NCBI GenBank assembly: GCA_910579125.1
Contig: CAJTTH010000003.1
Location: forward strand, 1-64,000
Length of the DNA stretch: 64,000 bases
Reading direction: 5' to 3'
Source of the DNA: an uncultured Oscillospiraceae bacterium
GTDB taxonomy: Bacteria; Bacillota; Clostridia; Oscillospirales; Ruminococcaceae
Shown here: piece by piece, positions 42,488 through 50,608 of the stretch
Layout: each line of letters starts with the position of its first letter
How positions within the stretch are numbered: position 1 is the stretch's first letter
Position numbers and translations under genes: made by a program
The notes under the pieces: generated by a model
Told to the model about the DNA's origin: nothing
The model's input: only the letters and a program-made list of their open reading frames with translations
Databases searched by the model: none

Positions 42488-42979
42488 TCATTCCTCTTTT
42501 GTTCCGTCTTTATTTGTTTCAAGAACAACCTTTGTCATATTTCCGTCGTCGTCGATATAAAGGAAACCGACGAGATCGCCGTACATCAGCAGCAAATACG
42601 GGCTGATACTGTACCAGCCGTCATAATCACCAAGTACGTTCCCGAGTTCCCCCGAAACATATATCTCAAACGTTTCCGGACTGCCCATCAAAAAGCATAT
42701 CCATACCATTCGGCTGCTCAGCTCGTCCACAGAGACTTCCCTGTGCTCGGGAAAGCACTCGAGATCAAGCCGACCTGCATTCGTAAAAGGCATTTCGTTA
42801 AGAATACCGTTAAGCATTTCCGTAGCGTTTTCATCGGCAAATGCGTATTTTTCTGTGAAGTTTTCGACACATTCGGCAATACGCGCCCTTTCTTTTGCTA
42901 TGCTGCGTTCCCATGCGGCTTTTTTGTGTAACTCGCGCAGCTCGTTCATTCTTGCGCGCTGTTCTTCCGTCAAGCCCAT
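42488..42979 (-). CDS. hypothetical protein with helical N-terminus
   Basis: 163 residues from ATG 42979 (AGGGAG upstream). The N-terminus is a charged helix (EEQRARMNELRELHKKAAWERSIAKERA); the rest looks like a small alpha/beta domain with several aromatic strands (SSRMVWICFLMGSPETFEIYV, YDGWYSISPYLLLMYGDLVGFLYID). I do not recognise a family, although the character recalls SUKH/SMI1-like or other immunity-type folds. It has its own promoter, and the EcfAA gene starts just after its stop, so it leads that operon. Confidence 0.6.
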   Translation of the reverse strand: MGLTEEQRARMNELRELHKKAAWERSIAKERARIAECVENFTEKYAFADENATEMLNGILNEMPFTNAGRLDLECFPEHREVSVDELSSRMVWICFLMGSPETFEIYVSGELGNVLGDYDGWYSISPYLLLMYGDLVGFLYIDDDGNMTKVVLETNKDGTKEE

Positions 42980-43018
42980 TGCCGTTTCTCCCTTTCTGCA
43001 TACAGCCATACATTTTAT

Positions 43019-43048
43019 ATTATACACCAAAGGATACATATAAGTCAA
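43019..43048 (-). promoter_or_regulatory. promoter of the hypothetical gene and ecf-truA operon
   Basis: TTGACT (43048-43043) and TATAAT (43024-43019) on the minus strand, 18-base spacing, about 40 bases before the start codon. Confidence 0.65.
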
Positions 43049-43061
43049 GTGAAAATTTGAT

Positions 43062-43088
43062 AAAAAAGAGCCGACGACGCGGCTCTTA
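43062..43088 (-). terminator. terminator of the accessory gene cluster
   Basis: On the minus strand AAGAGCCGCG and CGGCTCTTTTTT form a compact hairpin right after the methyltransferase stop codon. Confidence 0.8.
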
Positions 43089-43095
43089 TGTAATA

Positions 43096-43962
43096 TCACT
43101 TAAAACTTACTATCGCGGTACTTCCGCAGGGCAGCGGCAGACCCGTCTGATTTACAGGCAAACCTATCTCCTCGGACAGCACCTCTATCGGGAAACGCTT
43201 TCCGACAGTCATTTGCAGCAGGTAGCTCATTATCGAAGCGGACAGTCCCGTAGTGTACGAGTTCAGCAGCACGAACAGCGGCTTGTCCGACAGCAGCGCC
43301 GTAATGTCCTCCATTAAGCCGAAAATGCTGTCCTCGAGCTTCCACATCTCGCCGTTTGTTCCGCGCCCGTAGCTCGGAGGGTCGAGGATAACGCCGTCGT
43401 AACGTGTGCCGCGGCGTATCTCGCGGCGAATGAATTTGTTAGCGTCGTCAACTATCCAGCGGATAGGCTTATCGTCAAGCCCCGAGATCTTTGCGTTGGT
43501 GCGCGCCCAATCGACCATTCCCTTTACCGCGTCGCAGTGGCAAACGCTCGCTCCCGCAGCCGCGCAAGCTAAAGTCGCGCCGCCCGTGTACGCGAACAGG
43601 TTCAGCACGTTTATCGGACGCTCCGCCGCGCGTATAATATCGCCGCAGTAATCCCAGTTGACCGCCTGTTCGGGGAACAGACCCGTGTGCTTGAACCCCG
43701 TAGGCTTCACCATAAATCGCAGTTCGCCGTAGCTTATCTGCCAGCTCTCGGGGAGCTTGCGGCGGTAATCCCAAGTACCGCCCCCCGATGATGAGCGGAT
43801 ATACCGCGCGTGCGCCGTTCCCCATTCAACGGCTTCGCCCTCATTTTTCCAGATTATCTGCGGATCAGGACGTATCAAAGTAACATCACCCCACCGCTCC
43901 AGCCGCTCGCCGTTGGCAGTATCGATAAGTTCATAGTCTATCCAGTTTTTGGAAACCCTCAT
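43096..43962 (-). CDS. class I SAM-dependent methyltransferase (RlmI/RlmK-like)
   Basis: 288 residues. The SAM site is NVLNLFAYTGGATLACAAAGA, with the acidic residue in CHCDAVKG, and the catalytic DPPSYGRG loop (DPPSY) is typical of the RlmK/RlmI 23S rRNA cytosine/guanosine methyltransferases. An N-terminal domain of about 100 residues replaces a PUA domain and contains GGTWDYRRKLPESW. The nucleic acid target is not certain. It overlaps the DUF4375-like gene upstream by four bases (ATGA). Confidence 0.82.
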   Translation of the reverse strand: MRVSKNWIDYELIDTANGERLERWGDVTLIRPDPQIIWKNEGEAVEWGTAHARYIRSSSGGGTWDYRRKLPESWQISYGELRFMVKPTGFKHTGLFPEQAVNWDYCGDIIRAAERPINVLNLFAYTGGATLACAAAGASVCHCDAVKGMVDWARTNAKISGLDDKPIRWIVDDANKFIRREIRRGTRYDGVILDPPSYGRGTNGEMWKLEDSIFGLMEDITALLSDKPLFVLLNSYTTGLSASIMSYLLQMTVGKRFPIEVLSEEIGLPVNQTGLPLPCGSTAIVSFK

Positions 43963-44339
43963 AAAATACCTCTGAATATTTCTTCTTTGTTGTTCTCCAC
44001 AAACTCCATAAGCAGCTCGCCAAGTGACGGTTCAAAATCGTAATACGCGTTATCGACTGTTTCGTAGCCGTCCTCGTCACCGTCGTCTCGCTCCTTTTCC
44101 TCCAATGCTTTTTGAAAATTGTCGGCAATCTCCTTATACCCGATAAGATTTATCGCGGAGATAAGCTCCCCGGGAACAGTTTCGGGATAGCAGTCAAAAT
44201 ATCCGCTGTGACCGCCGCTCTGCATTTCCGCGTCATACCAAAAGCACAACACAGCCGCCCGCTGAATTTCGGACAGCTCGTCCCTGCCTGTTACCTCATC
44301 TATGAACCTGTTCCAACGCTTGTCTTTTTCAGATAACAT
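43959..44339 (-). CDS. DUF4375/DMP19-like protein
   Basis: 126 acidic residues. The stretch LSEIQRAAVLCFWYDAEMQSGGHSGYF and the later ISAINLIGYKEIADNFQKAL are characteristic of DUF4375, a family that includes the DNA-mimic protein DMP19 of Neisseria. The C-terminal half is strongly acidic (EEKERDDGDEDGYETVDNAYYDFE). The family often occurs among bacterial immunity-type genes. The function here is unknown. It is coupled by ATGA to the methyltransferase gene and starts 15 bases after the NUDIX gene. Confidence 0.65.
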   Translation of the reverse strand: MLSEKDKRWNRFIDEVTGRDELSEIQRAAVLCFWYDAEMQSGGHSGYFDCYPETVPGELISAINLIGYKEIADNFQKALEEKERDDGDEDGYETVDNAYYDFEPSLGELLMEFVENNKEEIFRGIL

Positions 44340-44353
44340 CTCTTCCTCCTAAT

Positions 44354-45313
44354 TTACATAACTGCCGCTCTCCCGTTCGGATATTCGCCATCCCAACCGC
44401 ACGGAAAATAACCGTCACGATAAATGTCAAGCAGTTCGGTAAAAAATCCCGTTATGTTCAGCGCCTTTTCCACAGCCGCCCAACACAAATCGCGCTTTGC
44501 CATATCAACGATTTCCTCGTCAAGTGCATTTTCCTCCTCAAGACCTGCGCGCTCTTTGAAAGCCTGAAATTCACGCCAAATATCGCCGTCTAAAGCCAAT
44601 GAAACTGTCTCAAAAATATCGTCAACCGCGTCATCTCCGATCATCTTATCCGCCATTTTTTCCAAAATACAAATCGGCGGTTCCCAGACGCTTAAATAAT
44701 TTTCGTTCCAGTTGTCGTAAGCATCATACACAGAGCGCACAAGCAGATACTTTTCCGTCGGAACTCCGCCGTTTTTAAACCACTTAATCGACCTTACCTC
44801 CTCGATAAAACATTCGGAAACGCTCCGTTTAAGATATTCGTCCAACAACTCATACGAAACGCTGCCCTTACCGTGAACCATATTTATCGCATTCTCAACA
44901 GAAACCCACTCCGCGCTGTCGACCTCTCCCGAGAGCGTAAACTCCGATTTTTTCGCGTGAGCGATAAAGCCGATCATCATCATTCCCCTTTTCGCGAACC
45001 AATATGTTCCGACAAGACGGCTGTCCGTAAGCTCGATTCCTATCTCCTCGGCGACCTCGCGGCGCGCGGTTTCCTCGGCGCTCTCGCCGGGCTTGACGTA
45101 CCCCGAAACGAGCACGCGATGTTCCGTCGACATATAGTCCTGCTGCAACAGCGCAACCTCGCCGTATTCATTAACGACGAGCACTATCACTGCGCTTGAA
45201 AACATATCGAACCACGGTCGTCCGCAGCGTTCGCAGAACGGTACTTCGCCCTCGTCGCCGATAGGCTTCATTATCAGATTTTCCCCGCAATCGGGGCAGA
45301 ATTTGAAACGCAT
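44354..45313 (-). CDS. NUDIX hydrolase with zinc ribbon and unknown C-terminal domain
   Basis: 319 residues. An N-terminal zinc ribbon (CPDCGENL...CERCGRPW) and a NUDIX domain (about 35-150) with a complete Nudix box, GYVKPGESAEETARREVAEEIGIEL (abbreviated pattern Gx5Ex7REVAEExG), recall NADH pyrophosphatases. The final 135 residues, from about YDAYDNWNENYLSVWEPP to the end, form a separate, acidic, helical domain (ILEKMADKMIG, ALDGDIWREFQAFKERAG, FPCGWDGEYPNGRAAVM) that I do not recognise. It could be a fused immunity-type or regulatory domain. Nudix enzymes cleave nucleoside diphosphate linked compounds; the substrate here is unknown. Confidence 0.78.
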   Translation of the reverse strand: MRFKFCPDCGENLIMKPIGDEGEVPFCERCGRPWFDMFSSAVIVLVVNEYGEVALLQQDYMSTEHRVLVSGYVKPGESAEETARREVAEEIGIELTDSRLVGTYWFAKRGMMMIGFIAHAKKSEFTLSGEVDSAEWVSVENAINMVHGKGSVSYELLDEYLKRSVSECFIEEVRSIKWFKNGGVPTEKYLLVRSVYDAYDNWNENYLSVWEPPICILEKMADKMIGDDAVDDIFETVSLALDGDIWREFQAFKERAGLEEENALDEEIVDMAKRDLCWAAVEKALNITGFFTELLDIYRDGYFPCGWDGEYPNGRAAVM

Positions 45314-45316
45314 AGT

Positions 45317-45892
45317 TCACCTCATCATTTTCTCGTTCGCGTGACCGTAATGTATTGTCACAGGAGCATAGCTTAATATCTGCTCCCAATCCCGCTGCAA
45401 TACCGTATTGTTTTCATAAGCGCCAATAAATTCAAACGGCTCGAGATCTCCGACAAAGCAGTTGCCGTCGTCCAGAATAACGGCAGCACCGTCGCTGCTG
45501 TGACTTTTTGTCGGGATTATCCCGCCGCTTATTCCAAGCCCGCGAAGAAATTCTCGGCTGTCCTCGCAGGCGATAACAACGGCTTTGCTTTCGTCGATCG
45601 GCATATAATTCAGCCGAGGGTCACGTTGAAATATCCCGTCCGAAAAGTGAACGTATTCCGACTGGTGCTTCATCAGCAACAATTTAACGTCAAGCTCCAT
45701 CAATTCGCTTACCAGCCCGATGTGATCGGGGTGGTAATGCGTAGCGAAAACGTATTTTATATCCGCGACGGATATTCCGCTTTTCTTTATTTCCTTGTAA
45801 AACGCGGAAAGCGTTCCCGCGTAATCGGTATCAATAAGCAATCCGTTGACAAAGTAGGTGTTAGTGTTTCCGTATTTCAGTTTTGTTAGCAT
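45317..45892 (-). CDS. metallo-beta-lactamase-fold hydrolase
   Basis: 191 residues. The MBL-fold metal motif HxHxDH is ATHYHPDHIG; later ligands are the His of THSSDG-like TKSHSSDGAAV, the Asp of CFVGDLEPF and the His of TIHYGHA. Glyoxalase-II-like, single-domain size; the natural substrate is not deducible. It starts close to the preceding gene and ends three bases before the NUDIX gene, so it belongs to the same transcript. Confidence 0.85.
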   Translation of the reverse strand: MLTKLKYGNTNTYFVNGLLIDTDYAGTLSAFYKEIKKSGISVADIKYVFATHYHPDHIGLVSELMELDVKLLLMKHQSEYVHFSDGIFQRDPRLNYMPIDESKAVVIACEDSREFLRGLGISGGIIPTKSHSSDGAAVILDDGNCFVGDLEPFEFIGAYENNTVLQRDWEQILSYAPVTIHYGHANEKMMR

Positions 45893-45918
45893 TTTTCCTC
45901 CGACCTTGCGGAACTATC

Positions 45919-46419
45919 TCAATTATTGCATATATGGCAGCCGAAACAGGACCGCAGCACACCGTGCTTTTCACATCTCGGAAAACCGCATAATACGGGA
46001 TCGTCCTTATCAGCCGCCGATATCCATTCTCCCAATGCGTTCGGGAGAACGCACTCGGCGTTCAGTTTTGAGATCATCTTCAAAAATTCTTGCAGTACGG
46101 GAAAAAGCATATCCTCATCGGGCGTATAATCCAACTTGTCCCAATCGGTTCTGTTTTGCGCAAGCTCAACGGTTTTCAGCAGAAATTGACGGTTTTTCTC
46201 GAAACGCGCGATATTCCATGGAATTTCGCGAATATCAAAGCCCACCGTTCCGATACCGACCTTGCTCTGATCCTTTTCCGCAAGCCACACGATAAGCCGC
46301 TTTTCGTCAACGGTCCGCGCGAGCCGCGAGCCGCTCAGCACAAGCACATCGATTAACACGTCAGTCAATCCGTTGCTCATGCAAATCGTTTCGGAATTAA
46401 GAGCGATCATATTGCTCAC
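45919..46419 (-). CDS. hypothetical protein with C-terminal Cys cluster
   Basis: 166 residues. The first 60 residues look like mixed alpha/beta sequence, followed by a basic helix (RFEKNRQFLLKTVELAQNRTDW) and the segment KLDYTPDEDMLFPVLQEFLKMI. The last 25 residues contain C-R-C-like spacing (PRCEKHGVLRSCFGCHICNN) that could bind a metal. I know similar clostridial proteins only as uncharacterised. Its neighbours suggest an accessory, possibly immunity-related, cluster. Confidence 0.55.
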   Translation of the reverse strand: MSNMIALNSETICMSNGLTDVLIDVLVLSGSRLARTVDEKRLIVWLAEKDQSKVGIGTVGFDIREIPWNIARFEKNRQFLLKTVELAQNRTDWDKLDYTPDEDMLFPVLQEFLKMISKLNAECVLPNALGEWISAADKDDPVLCGFPRCEKHGVLRSCFGCHICNN

Positions 46420-46445
46420 CGTTCGTACTCCCTTAATATTTCCTT

Positions 46446-46838
46446 TTAAACCTTGATAAATGGCAGCAATGCCGTTTGATCCGAATCAAACTCAAACTCC
46501 ATCGTGTGCGTAAAATTCGTGATAGTGCCGCAAACAGTGATCTGTCCCGTCTTTTCCATTATAAGCTCGATCTCCTGTTCATAGCCTATAAGACTTTCCG
46601 GCTTTACGTAATTGCGCTTAAAAGCATACATTTCATCAACTTCGTCCGCAAATTGCCAAATCTGCTTGACGTCGCACTCAAAGTCGCCGACACCTGCAAA
46701 TTTGCCGTTCATGCTTTGAACGTTCAGATCAAACAAAGAATTGTACTGATTTCCTCTTGCAGCCTCCTCGGGCCGGCACCTGAAATTCGCTATTTCAAGG
46801 AAGTTTTCGCCAAATTCAAGCCGCCGTTCATAATCATT
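46446..46838 (-). CDS. WapI-like immunity protein with a disrupted start
   Basis: About 130 codons with the pattern of WapI-type immunity proteins: RLEFGENFLEIANFRCRPEE, SLFDLNVQSMNGKFAGVGDFECDVKQIWQF, and the common end EFEFDSDQTALLPFI. GGAGG is well placed within the end of ruvB, but the coding frame has no ATG, GTG or TTG there: the ATG overlapping the ruvB stop (TAATG) is in a different frame and ends after about 15 codons. Adding a single A after ATGA would give Met-Asn-Tyr-Glu and join the frames. So either a one-base deletion has inactivated the gene or the consensus sequence is wrong. No cognate toxin is present. Confidence 0.55.
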   Translation of the reverse strand, partial: NDYERRLEFGENFLEIANFRCRPEEAARGNQYNSLFDLNVQSMNGKFAGVGDFECDVKQIWQFADEVDEMYAFKRNYVKPESLIGYEQEIELIMEKTGQITVCGTITNFTHTMEFEFDSDQTALLPFIKV

Positions 46839-47892
46839 AAATATCCTCCAGCGTCTGCTGTCCGTCCTGCAAAATGCCGAGATGACGGTAGGCGAGCGAG
46901 GTCGCGACACGTCCGCGCGGCGTTTTCGCGACAAACCCGAGCTGCATAAGATACGGCTCGCACACGTCCTCAAGCGTGACCGCCTCCTCGTTCAGCGCGG
47001 ACGCGAGCGTGGAAAGCCCCACGGGACCGCCGTTGTAGCCCTTTATCATCATTTCGAGCATACGCCTGTCAAGGCTGTCAAGCCCAAGCTCATCTATTTC
47101 CAGTTTTTGTAAGGCAATATCCGCTATCTCACGCGTTATCCTACCGTTTCCGAGAACCTCCGCGAAATCGCGGACGCGTTTAAGCAGACGGTTCGCGATA
47201 CGGGGAGTGCCGCGCGAGCGCCGCGCAATCTCCATAGCGCCGTCCTTCATGCACGGTATTCCGAGTATGACCGCCGACCTCTGCACGATATCGCAGAGCT
47301 GCTCGTGAGTATACAGCTCCAACCGTTGCACCACTCCGAAACGGTCGCGGAGCGGCGCGGAAAGCTGCCCCGAACGCGTTGTAGCCCCGATAAGCGTGAA
47401 CTTAGGTAAGTCAATGCGGATAGAACGCGCCGCAGGGCCGTTTCCCATGACGATATCCAGTGCGTAGTCCTCCATTGCGGGATAGAGGACTTCCTCCACC
47501 TGCCTCGAAAGCCGATGTATCTCGTCAATAAACAGCACGTCGTTCGCCTGTAAATTCGTCAGCAGCGCCGCCAGATCGCCCGCCTTTTCGATAGCGGGAC
47601 CCGACGTTATGCGGATATTCACGCCCATTTCCGCCGCGATAATGCACGACAGCGTGGTCTTTCCAAGTCCGGGAGGTCCGTACAGAAGAACATGATCGAG
47701 ACATTCCCCGCGCTTTTTCGCCGCCTCGATATATATTGCCATATTCTCCTTGACCTTGTCCTGTCCTATGTACTCGGCAAGGGTTTTCGGACGTAGCGTC
47801 AGATCGGTCTCGCTGTCCGCTTCGTTAAATGACGGTTCGACAATACGGTCGTTGGCGTTAAAATCGAACTCGTCGTTTGACATTTCTAACAT
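46837..47892 (-). CDS. ruvB: Holliday junction branch-migration helicase RuvB
   Basis: 351 residues with AAAGGT upstream. All hallmarks are present: LRPKTLAEYIGQDKVKEN, Walker A LLYGPPGLGKTTLSC, Walker B VLFIDEIHRL, sensor GATTRSGQLSAPLRDRFG and the C-terminal winged helix (GGPVGLSTLASALNEE and PYLMQLGFVAKTPRGR). It drives branch migration with RuvA. It is separated from ruvA by a TPR and a phosphatase gene, all on the same strand with short gaps, so still one operon. Confidence 0.96.
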   Translation of the reverse strand: MLEMSNDEFDFNANDRIVEPSFNEADSETDLTLRPKTLAEYIGQDKVKENMAIYIEAAKKRGECLDHVLLYGPPGLGKTTLSCIIAAEMGVNIRITSGPAIEKAGDLAALLTNLQANDVLFIDEIHRLSRQVEEVLYPAMEDYALDIVMGNGPAARSIRIDLPKFTLIGATTRSGQLSAPLRDRFGVVQRLELYTHEQLCDIVQRSAVILGIPCMKDGAMEIARRSRGTPRIANRLLKRVRDFAEVLGNGRITREIADIALQKLEIDELGLDSLDRRMLEMMIKGYNGGPVGLSTLASALNEEAVTLEDVCEPYLMQLGFVAKTPRGRVATSLAYRHLGILQDGQQTLEDI

Positions 47893-47905
47893 TTCGGATT
47901 ACCTT

Positions 47906-48487
47906 TCAGTACTTATATTCTTTGTGAATTATCAATTCGACCTGATAATTCACCGGCGTATCTCCCTCAAAATCCAGCCGTATCACAAACGGCATAAAGT
48001 TTACTATCTTCTTGAAGCATTCAAAATCATACTGCGGATAGTAATAGTTCAGCATAGTTGAAAGCGCCGTGCCGTGAGTCGCCACCGCGATATTTTTACC
48101 CTCGTGCTCCGACAGCAGATTTTTCAGAGTGCGGATATTGCGCTCCTGTACCTCACGCAGACACTCGCCGCCCTTGATATGGTAATCGAAATCCGCCCAC
48201 TGCTTTTCGACAAACTCAAAAAAATTATCGCCTTGCCAGCCGCCCGCGCTGCGTTCCCGCAAATCCTCATATACGTTTATCTCCAGACCCGCAAGCTCCG
48301 CGAAATGCGAGACCGTATCGACCGCCCTTACATACGGGCTTGACGCTATGCAGGAGATCTCCCTGTCGGCAAGCAGCCGAGAAACCGCCTTACTGTCACG
48401 GCGGCCGTCGTCGGTGAGAGGTCTCGCGCGGCTGTCGCGAACCGTATTGTCCGACTGCGCGTGCCGTACAAAATAAACCTTGGTCAT
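47906..48487 (-). CDS. histidine phosphatase family protein
   Basis: 193 residues. The catalytic RHAQSD (RHG-type) motif is at the N-terminus (VYFVRHAQSDN), a second His lies in AVATHGTALSTML, and ASSPYVRAVDTVSHFAE provides the conserved Arg. It is of the phosphoglycerate-mutase/phosphatase superfamily; many members act on sugar phosphates or cofactor precursors. Its substrate is unknown. It lies between the TPR gene and ruvB with gaps of 27 and 13 bases. Confidence 0.88.
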   Translation of the reverse strand: MTKVYFVRHAQSDNTVRDSRARPLTDDGRRDSKAVSRLLADREISCIASSPYVRAVDTVSHFAELAGLEINVYEDLRERSAGGWQGDNFFEFVEKQWADFDYHIKGGECLREVQERNIRTLKNLLSEHEGKNIAVATHGTALSTMLNYYYPQYDFECFKKIVNFMPFVIRLDFEGDTPVNYQVELIIHKEYKY

Positions 48488-48514
48488 TTCAAATCTCCTC
48501 TTAAATATGACAAA

Positions 48515-49453
48515 TCAATTGTCAAGAGCATTACGTCCTCCCGAATGAACATCAGGTCCGTCAGACGGCTTTTCAATCTTGCGGAAATACATCGTCGGCA
48601 GATCGCCGCCCGTAAACTTTGTTTCATTAAAGCTGAGCATCGCGTTGATACGGCGGTTAAGCTCGTCGGGGTCTTTAAAGCCGCAAAGCTGCGACTTTCT
48701 GCACTCCTCCTCCGCTTTTTCACGGTCGCCTTGAAGCGCGTAATAATCCGCAAGTTCCGCATGACAAAGCGGGTGATTTTCGTTTATCTTGACAAGCTGC
48801 TGAAGCGTTTCAAAAGCCTCCGCGTCCTGCCCGCGTATAAGCTGTATCTGCGCTATACTGAAATACGAATAGCCGTTGTTCGGGTCGTAGCGGAGCGCCT
48901 GTTCAAAGCAGTACAGCGCCTGATCGAGCTTGCCGTCCGCAAAATACGCATGACCGAGCCGCGACTGCGCGTCGGGGTTATCGGGGGAAAACTCGACCGA
49001 TTTGCGGTAGCACCACAGCATCTTGGATTCGTTGTCCATTGCCTCATACAGGCGGATAAGCCATTCAACGCAAAACATCTGGTTCTGGCGCACGTCCGAG
49101 TGCGCAAGAGCCTGCTGAAGATACTCCTCCGCCTGCGGATATTTGCCGTCCATTATCGCGTAGATTCCTTTATAGGCTAGCTTTGCGGTCTCGTCGTGAC
49201 GCATTATTTTAATTCCGTCCTTGCCGAGAGCACGAATAGCGGCGTTCCTTCTGTTGTGATAAGGCATCACGATATTCGCGAGAATAAATGTTGTCAGCGA
49301 CATAAGCGCCGCTATCCCGAACATCCAGCCCACCGTTCCCAGAAAAGGAACATCGTCGGGGTAATAAAAAAACATTATCGCAACGCCGACACCGCAGCCG
49401 ACAATAAACATCAGCAGCGCGTTTAAGCCTTTCTTATCTTTTTCGTTTTTCAT
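48515..49453 (-). CDS. membrane-anchored TPR protein
   Basis: 312 residues. Two N-terminal membrane helices (about 10-30 and 40-65) are followed by a basic stretch and a series of tetratricopeptide repeats, for example AKLAYKGIYAIMDGKYPQAE, PDAQSRLGHAYFADGKLDQA, NGYSYFSIAQIQLIRGQDAE and CHAELADYYALQGDREKAEEE. The repeats face the cytoplasm if the short loop between helices is outside. TPRs mediate protein contacts; no partner is evident. Its insertion between ruvA and ruvB is uncommon. Confidence 0.8.
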   Translation of the reverse strand: MKNEKDKKGLNALLMFIVGCGVGVAIMFFYYPDDVPFLGTVGWMFGIAALMSLTTFILANIVMPYHNRRNAAIRALGKDGIKIMRHDETAKLAYKGIYAIMDGKYPQAEEYLQQALAHSDVRQNQMFCVEWLIRLYEAMDNESKMLWCYRKSVEFSPDNPDAQSRLGHAYFADGKLDQALYCFEQALRYDPNNGYSYFSIAQIQLIRGQDAEAFETLQQLVKINENHPLCHAELADYYALQGDREKAEEECRKSQLCGFKDPDELNRRINAMLSFNETKFTGGDLPTMYFRKIEKPSDGPDVHSGGRNALDN

Positions 49454-49486
49454 CGTTGTTATGTAATAACCTCCTTACGCTCGTTG

Positions 49487-50074
49487 TCAGCCGAGATTTT
49501 TCAGTCCGAATTTAATCAGCTCCTCAACGCTCAAGTCGGGGGCTGCCCCGGAGAGCGCCGCGCCGCACTGTGCGGGATTGAAACCGAGAGTTTGAAGAGC
49601 CGTTATCGCCTCTGCGATATTGCTGCCCCCTTGTACGGGAACGCTCGCCAACTCTGCGGAAGTGAACTTCTGCTCCTTGGCGACCTTGTCCTTTAACTCC
49701 AGCACTATTCTTTGGGCGATTTTCGAGCCTATTCCCGGCGATCTCGTAAGCGTTTTGCTGTCGCCCGTCGCAATGCACAGCGCCAGCTTTGACGGCGTAA
49801 TGTCAGACAATATCGAGAGCGCCGCCTTAGGACCTACTCCCGATACCGAAATGAGCTGCTTGAAGCTCGCAAGCTCCGCGCTGTCCGCAAAACCGAACAG
49901 ATCAACAGAATTCTCCGTAACGTGCAGATATGTAAACAGCTTTACCTCGTCTAGCTCGCGTATCTTTGAGAGCGTATTCATTGTCGTGCGGCAGGCGTAG
50001 CCCACCCCTCCGCATTCGATAACGGCAAGCCCCGCCTCCCAATGTGTAAGTTCGCCATGCAGACTGTATATCAT
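49487..50074 (-). CDS. ruvA: Holliday junction protein RuvA
   Basis: 195 residues. Domain I begins MIYSLHGELTHWE with the VGYACRT strand; domain II has the tandem helix-hairpin-helix motifs ISVSGVGPKAALSIL and SPGIGSKIAQRIVLELKDK; the C-terminal domain III (EAITALQTLGFNPAQ) contacts RuvB. It binds four-way junctions as a tetramer. It starts four bases after the ruvC stop. Confidence 0.95.
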   Translation of the reverse strand: MIYSLHGELTHWEAGLAVIECGGVGYACRTTMNTLSKIRELDEVKLFTYLHVTENSVDLFGFADSAELASFKQLISVSGVGPKAALSILSDITPSKLALCIATGDSKTLTRSPGIGSKIAQRIVLELKDKVAKEQKFTSAELASVPVQGGSNIAEAITALQTLGFNPAQCGAALSGAAPDLSVEELIKFGLKNLG

Positions 50075-50077
50075 AGT

Positions 50078-50608
50078 TTATCCTCGTTTCTTGTTTAACT
50101 GTGCGACCTCGTTTGCACGCATAAGCTCGGACATTCTCGATCCGCCCGTGTGCCCGTGACATATCGCAATAGCAAGCGCGTCGGCGGTATCGTCGGGCTT
50201 GGGAACTTCCTTAAGGCGTAGTATGTTCTTAATCATTTCCTGTACCTGATGCTTTTCGGCGCGTCCGTAGCCCGTTACGGCAACCTTGACCTGCAGCGGC
50301 GTGTACTCAAATATAGGAACGCCGCGCTGAACGGCGGCGAGCATTGTCACCCCGCGCGCGTGAGCAACGTCTATTCCCGTGGTTATGTTCGTGTTGAAGT
50401 AGAGCTTTTCAATACTCATGCAGTCGGGCTTGAACATATTGAGAATGCTGCATATATCGTTGTATATCTCCGCGAGCCGCTTATCGAACGGCGTATCGGG
50501 TTCGGTAGTGATAGCGCCGTAGTTTATCACCTTAAAGCGCGTATTGTCATATTCGAGAACTCCGTATCCGACTATCGCGTAACCCGGGTCAATTCCCAAT
50601 ATTCTCAT
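50078..50608 (-). CDS. ruvC: Holliday junction resolvase RuvC
   Basis: 176 residues. The RNase H fold active-site acids are visible in ILGIDPGYAIVGYG (first Asp), SIEKLYFNTN (Glu), and KPDDTADALAIAICH (last Asp pair). It cuts Holliday junctions symmetrically. The start overlaps the stop of the radical SAM gene by four bases (ATGA), and ruvA follows directly. Confidence 0.95.
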   Translation of the reverse strand: MRILGIDPGYAIVGYGVLEYDNTRFKVINYGAITTEPDTPFDKRLAEIYNDICSILNMFKPDCMSIEKLYFNTNITTGIDVAHARGVTMLAAVQRGVPIFEYTPLQVKVAVTGYGRAEKHQVQEMIKNILRLKEVPKPDDTADALAIAICHGHTGGSRMSELMRANEVAQLNKKRG

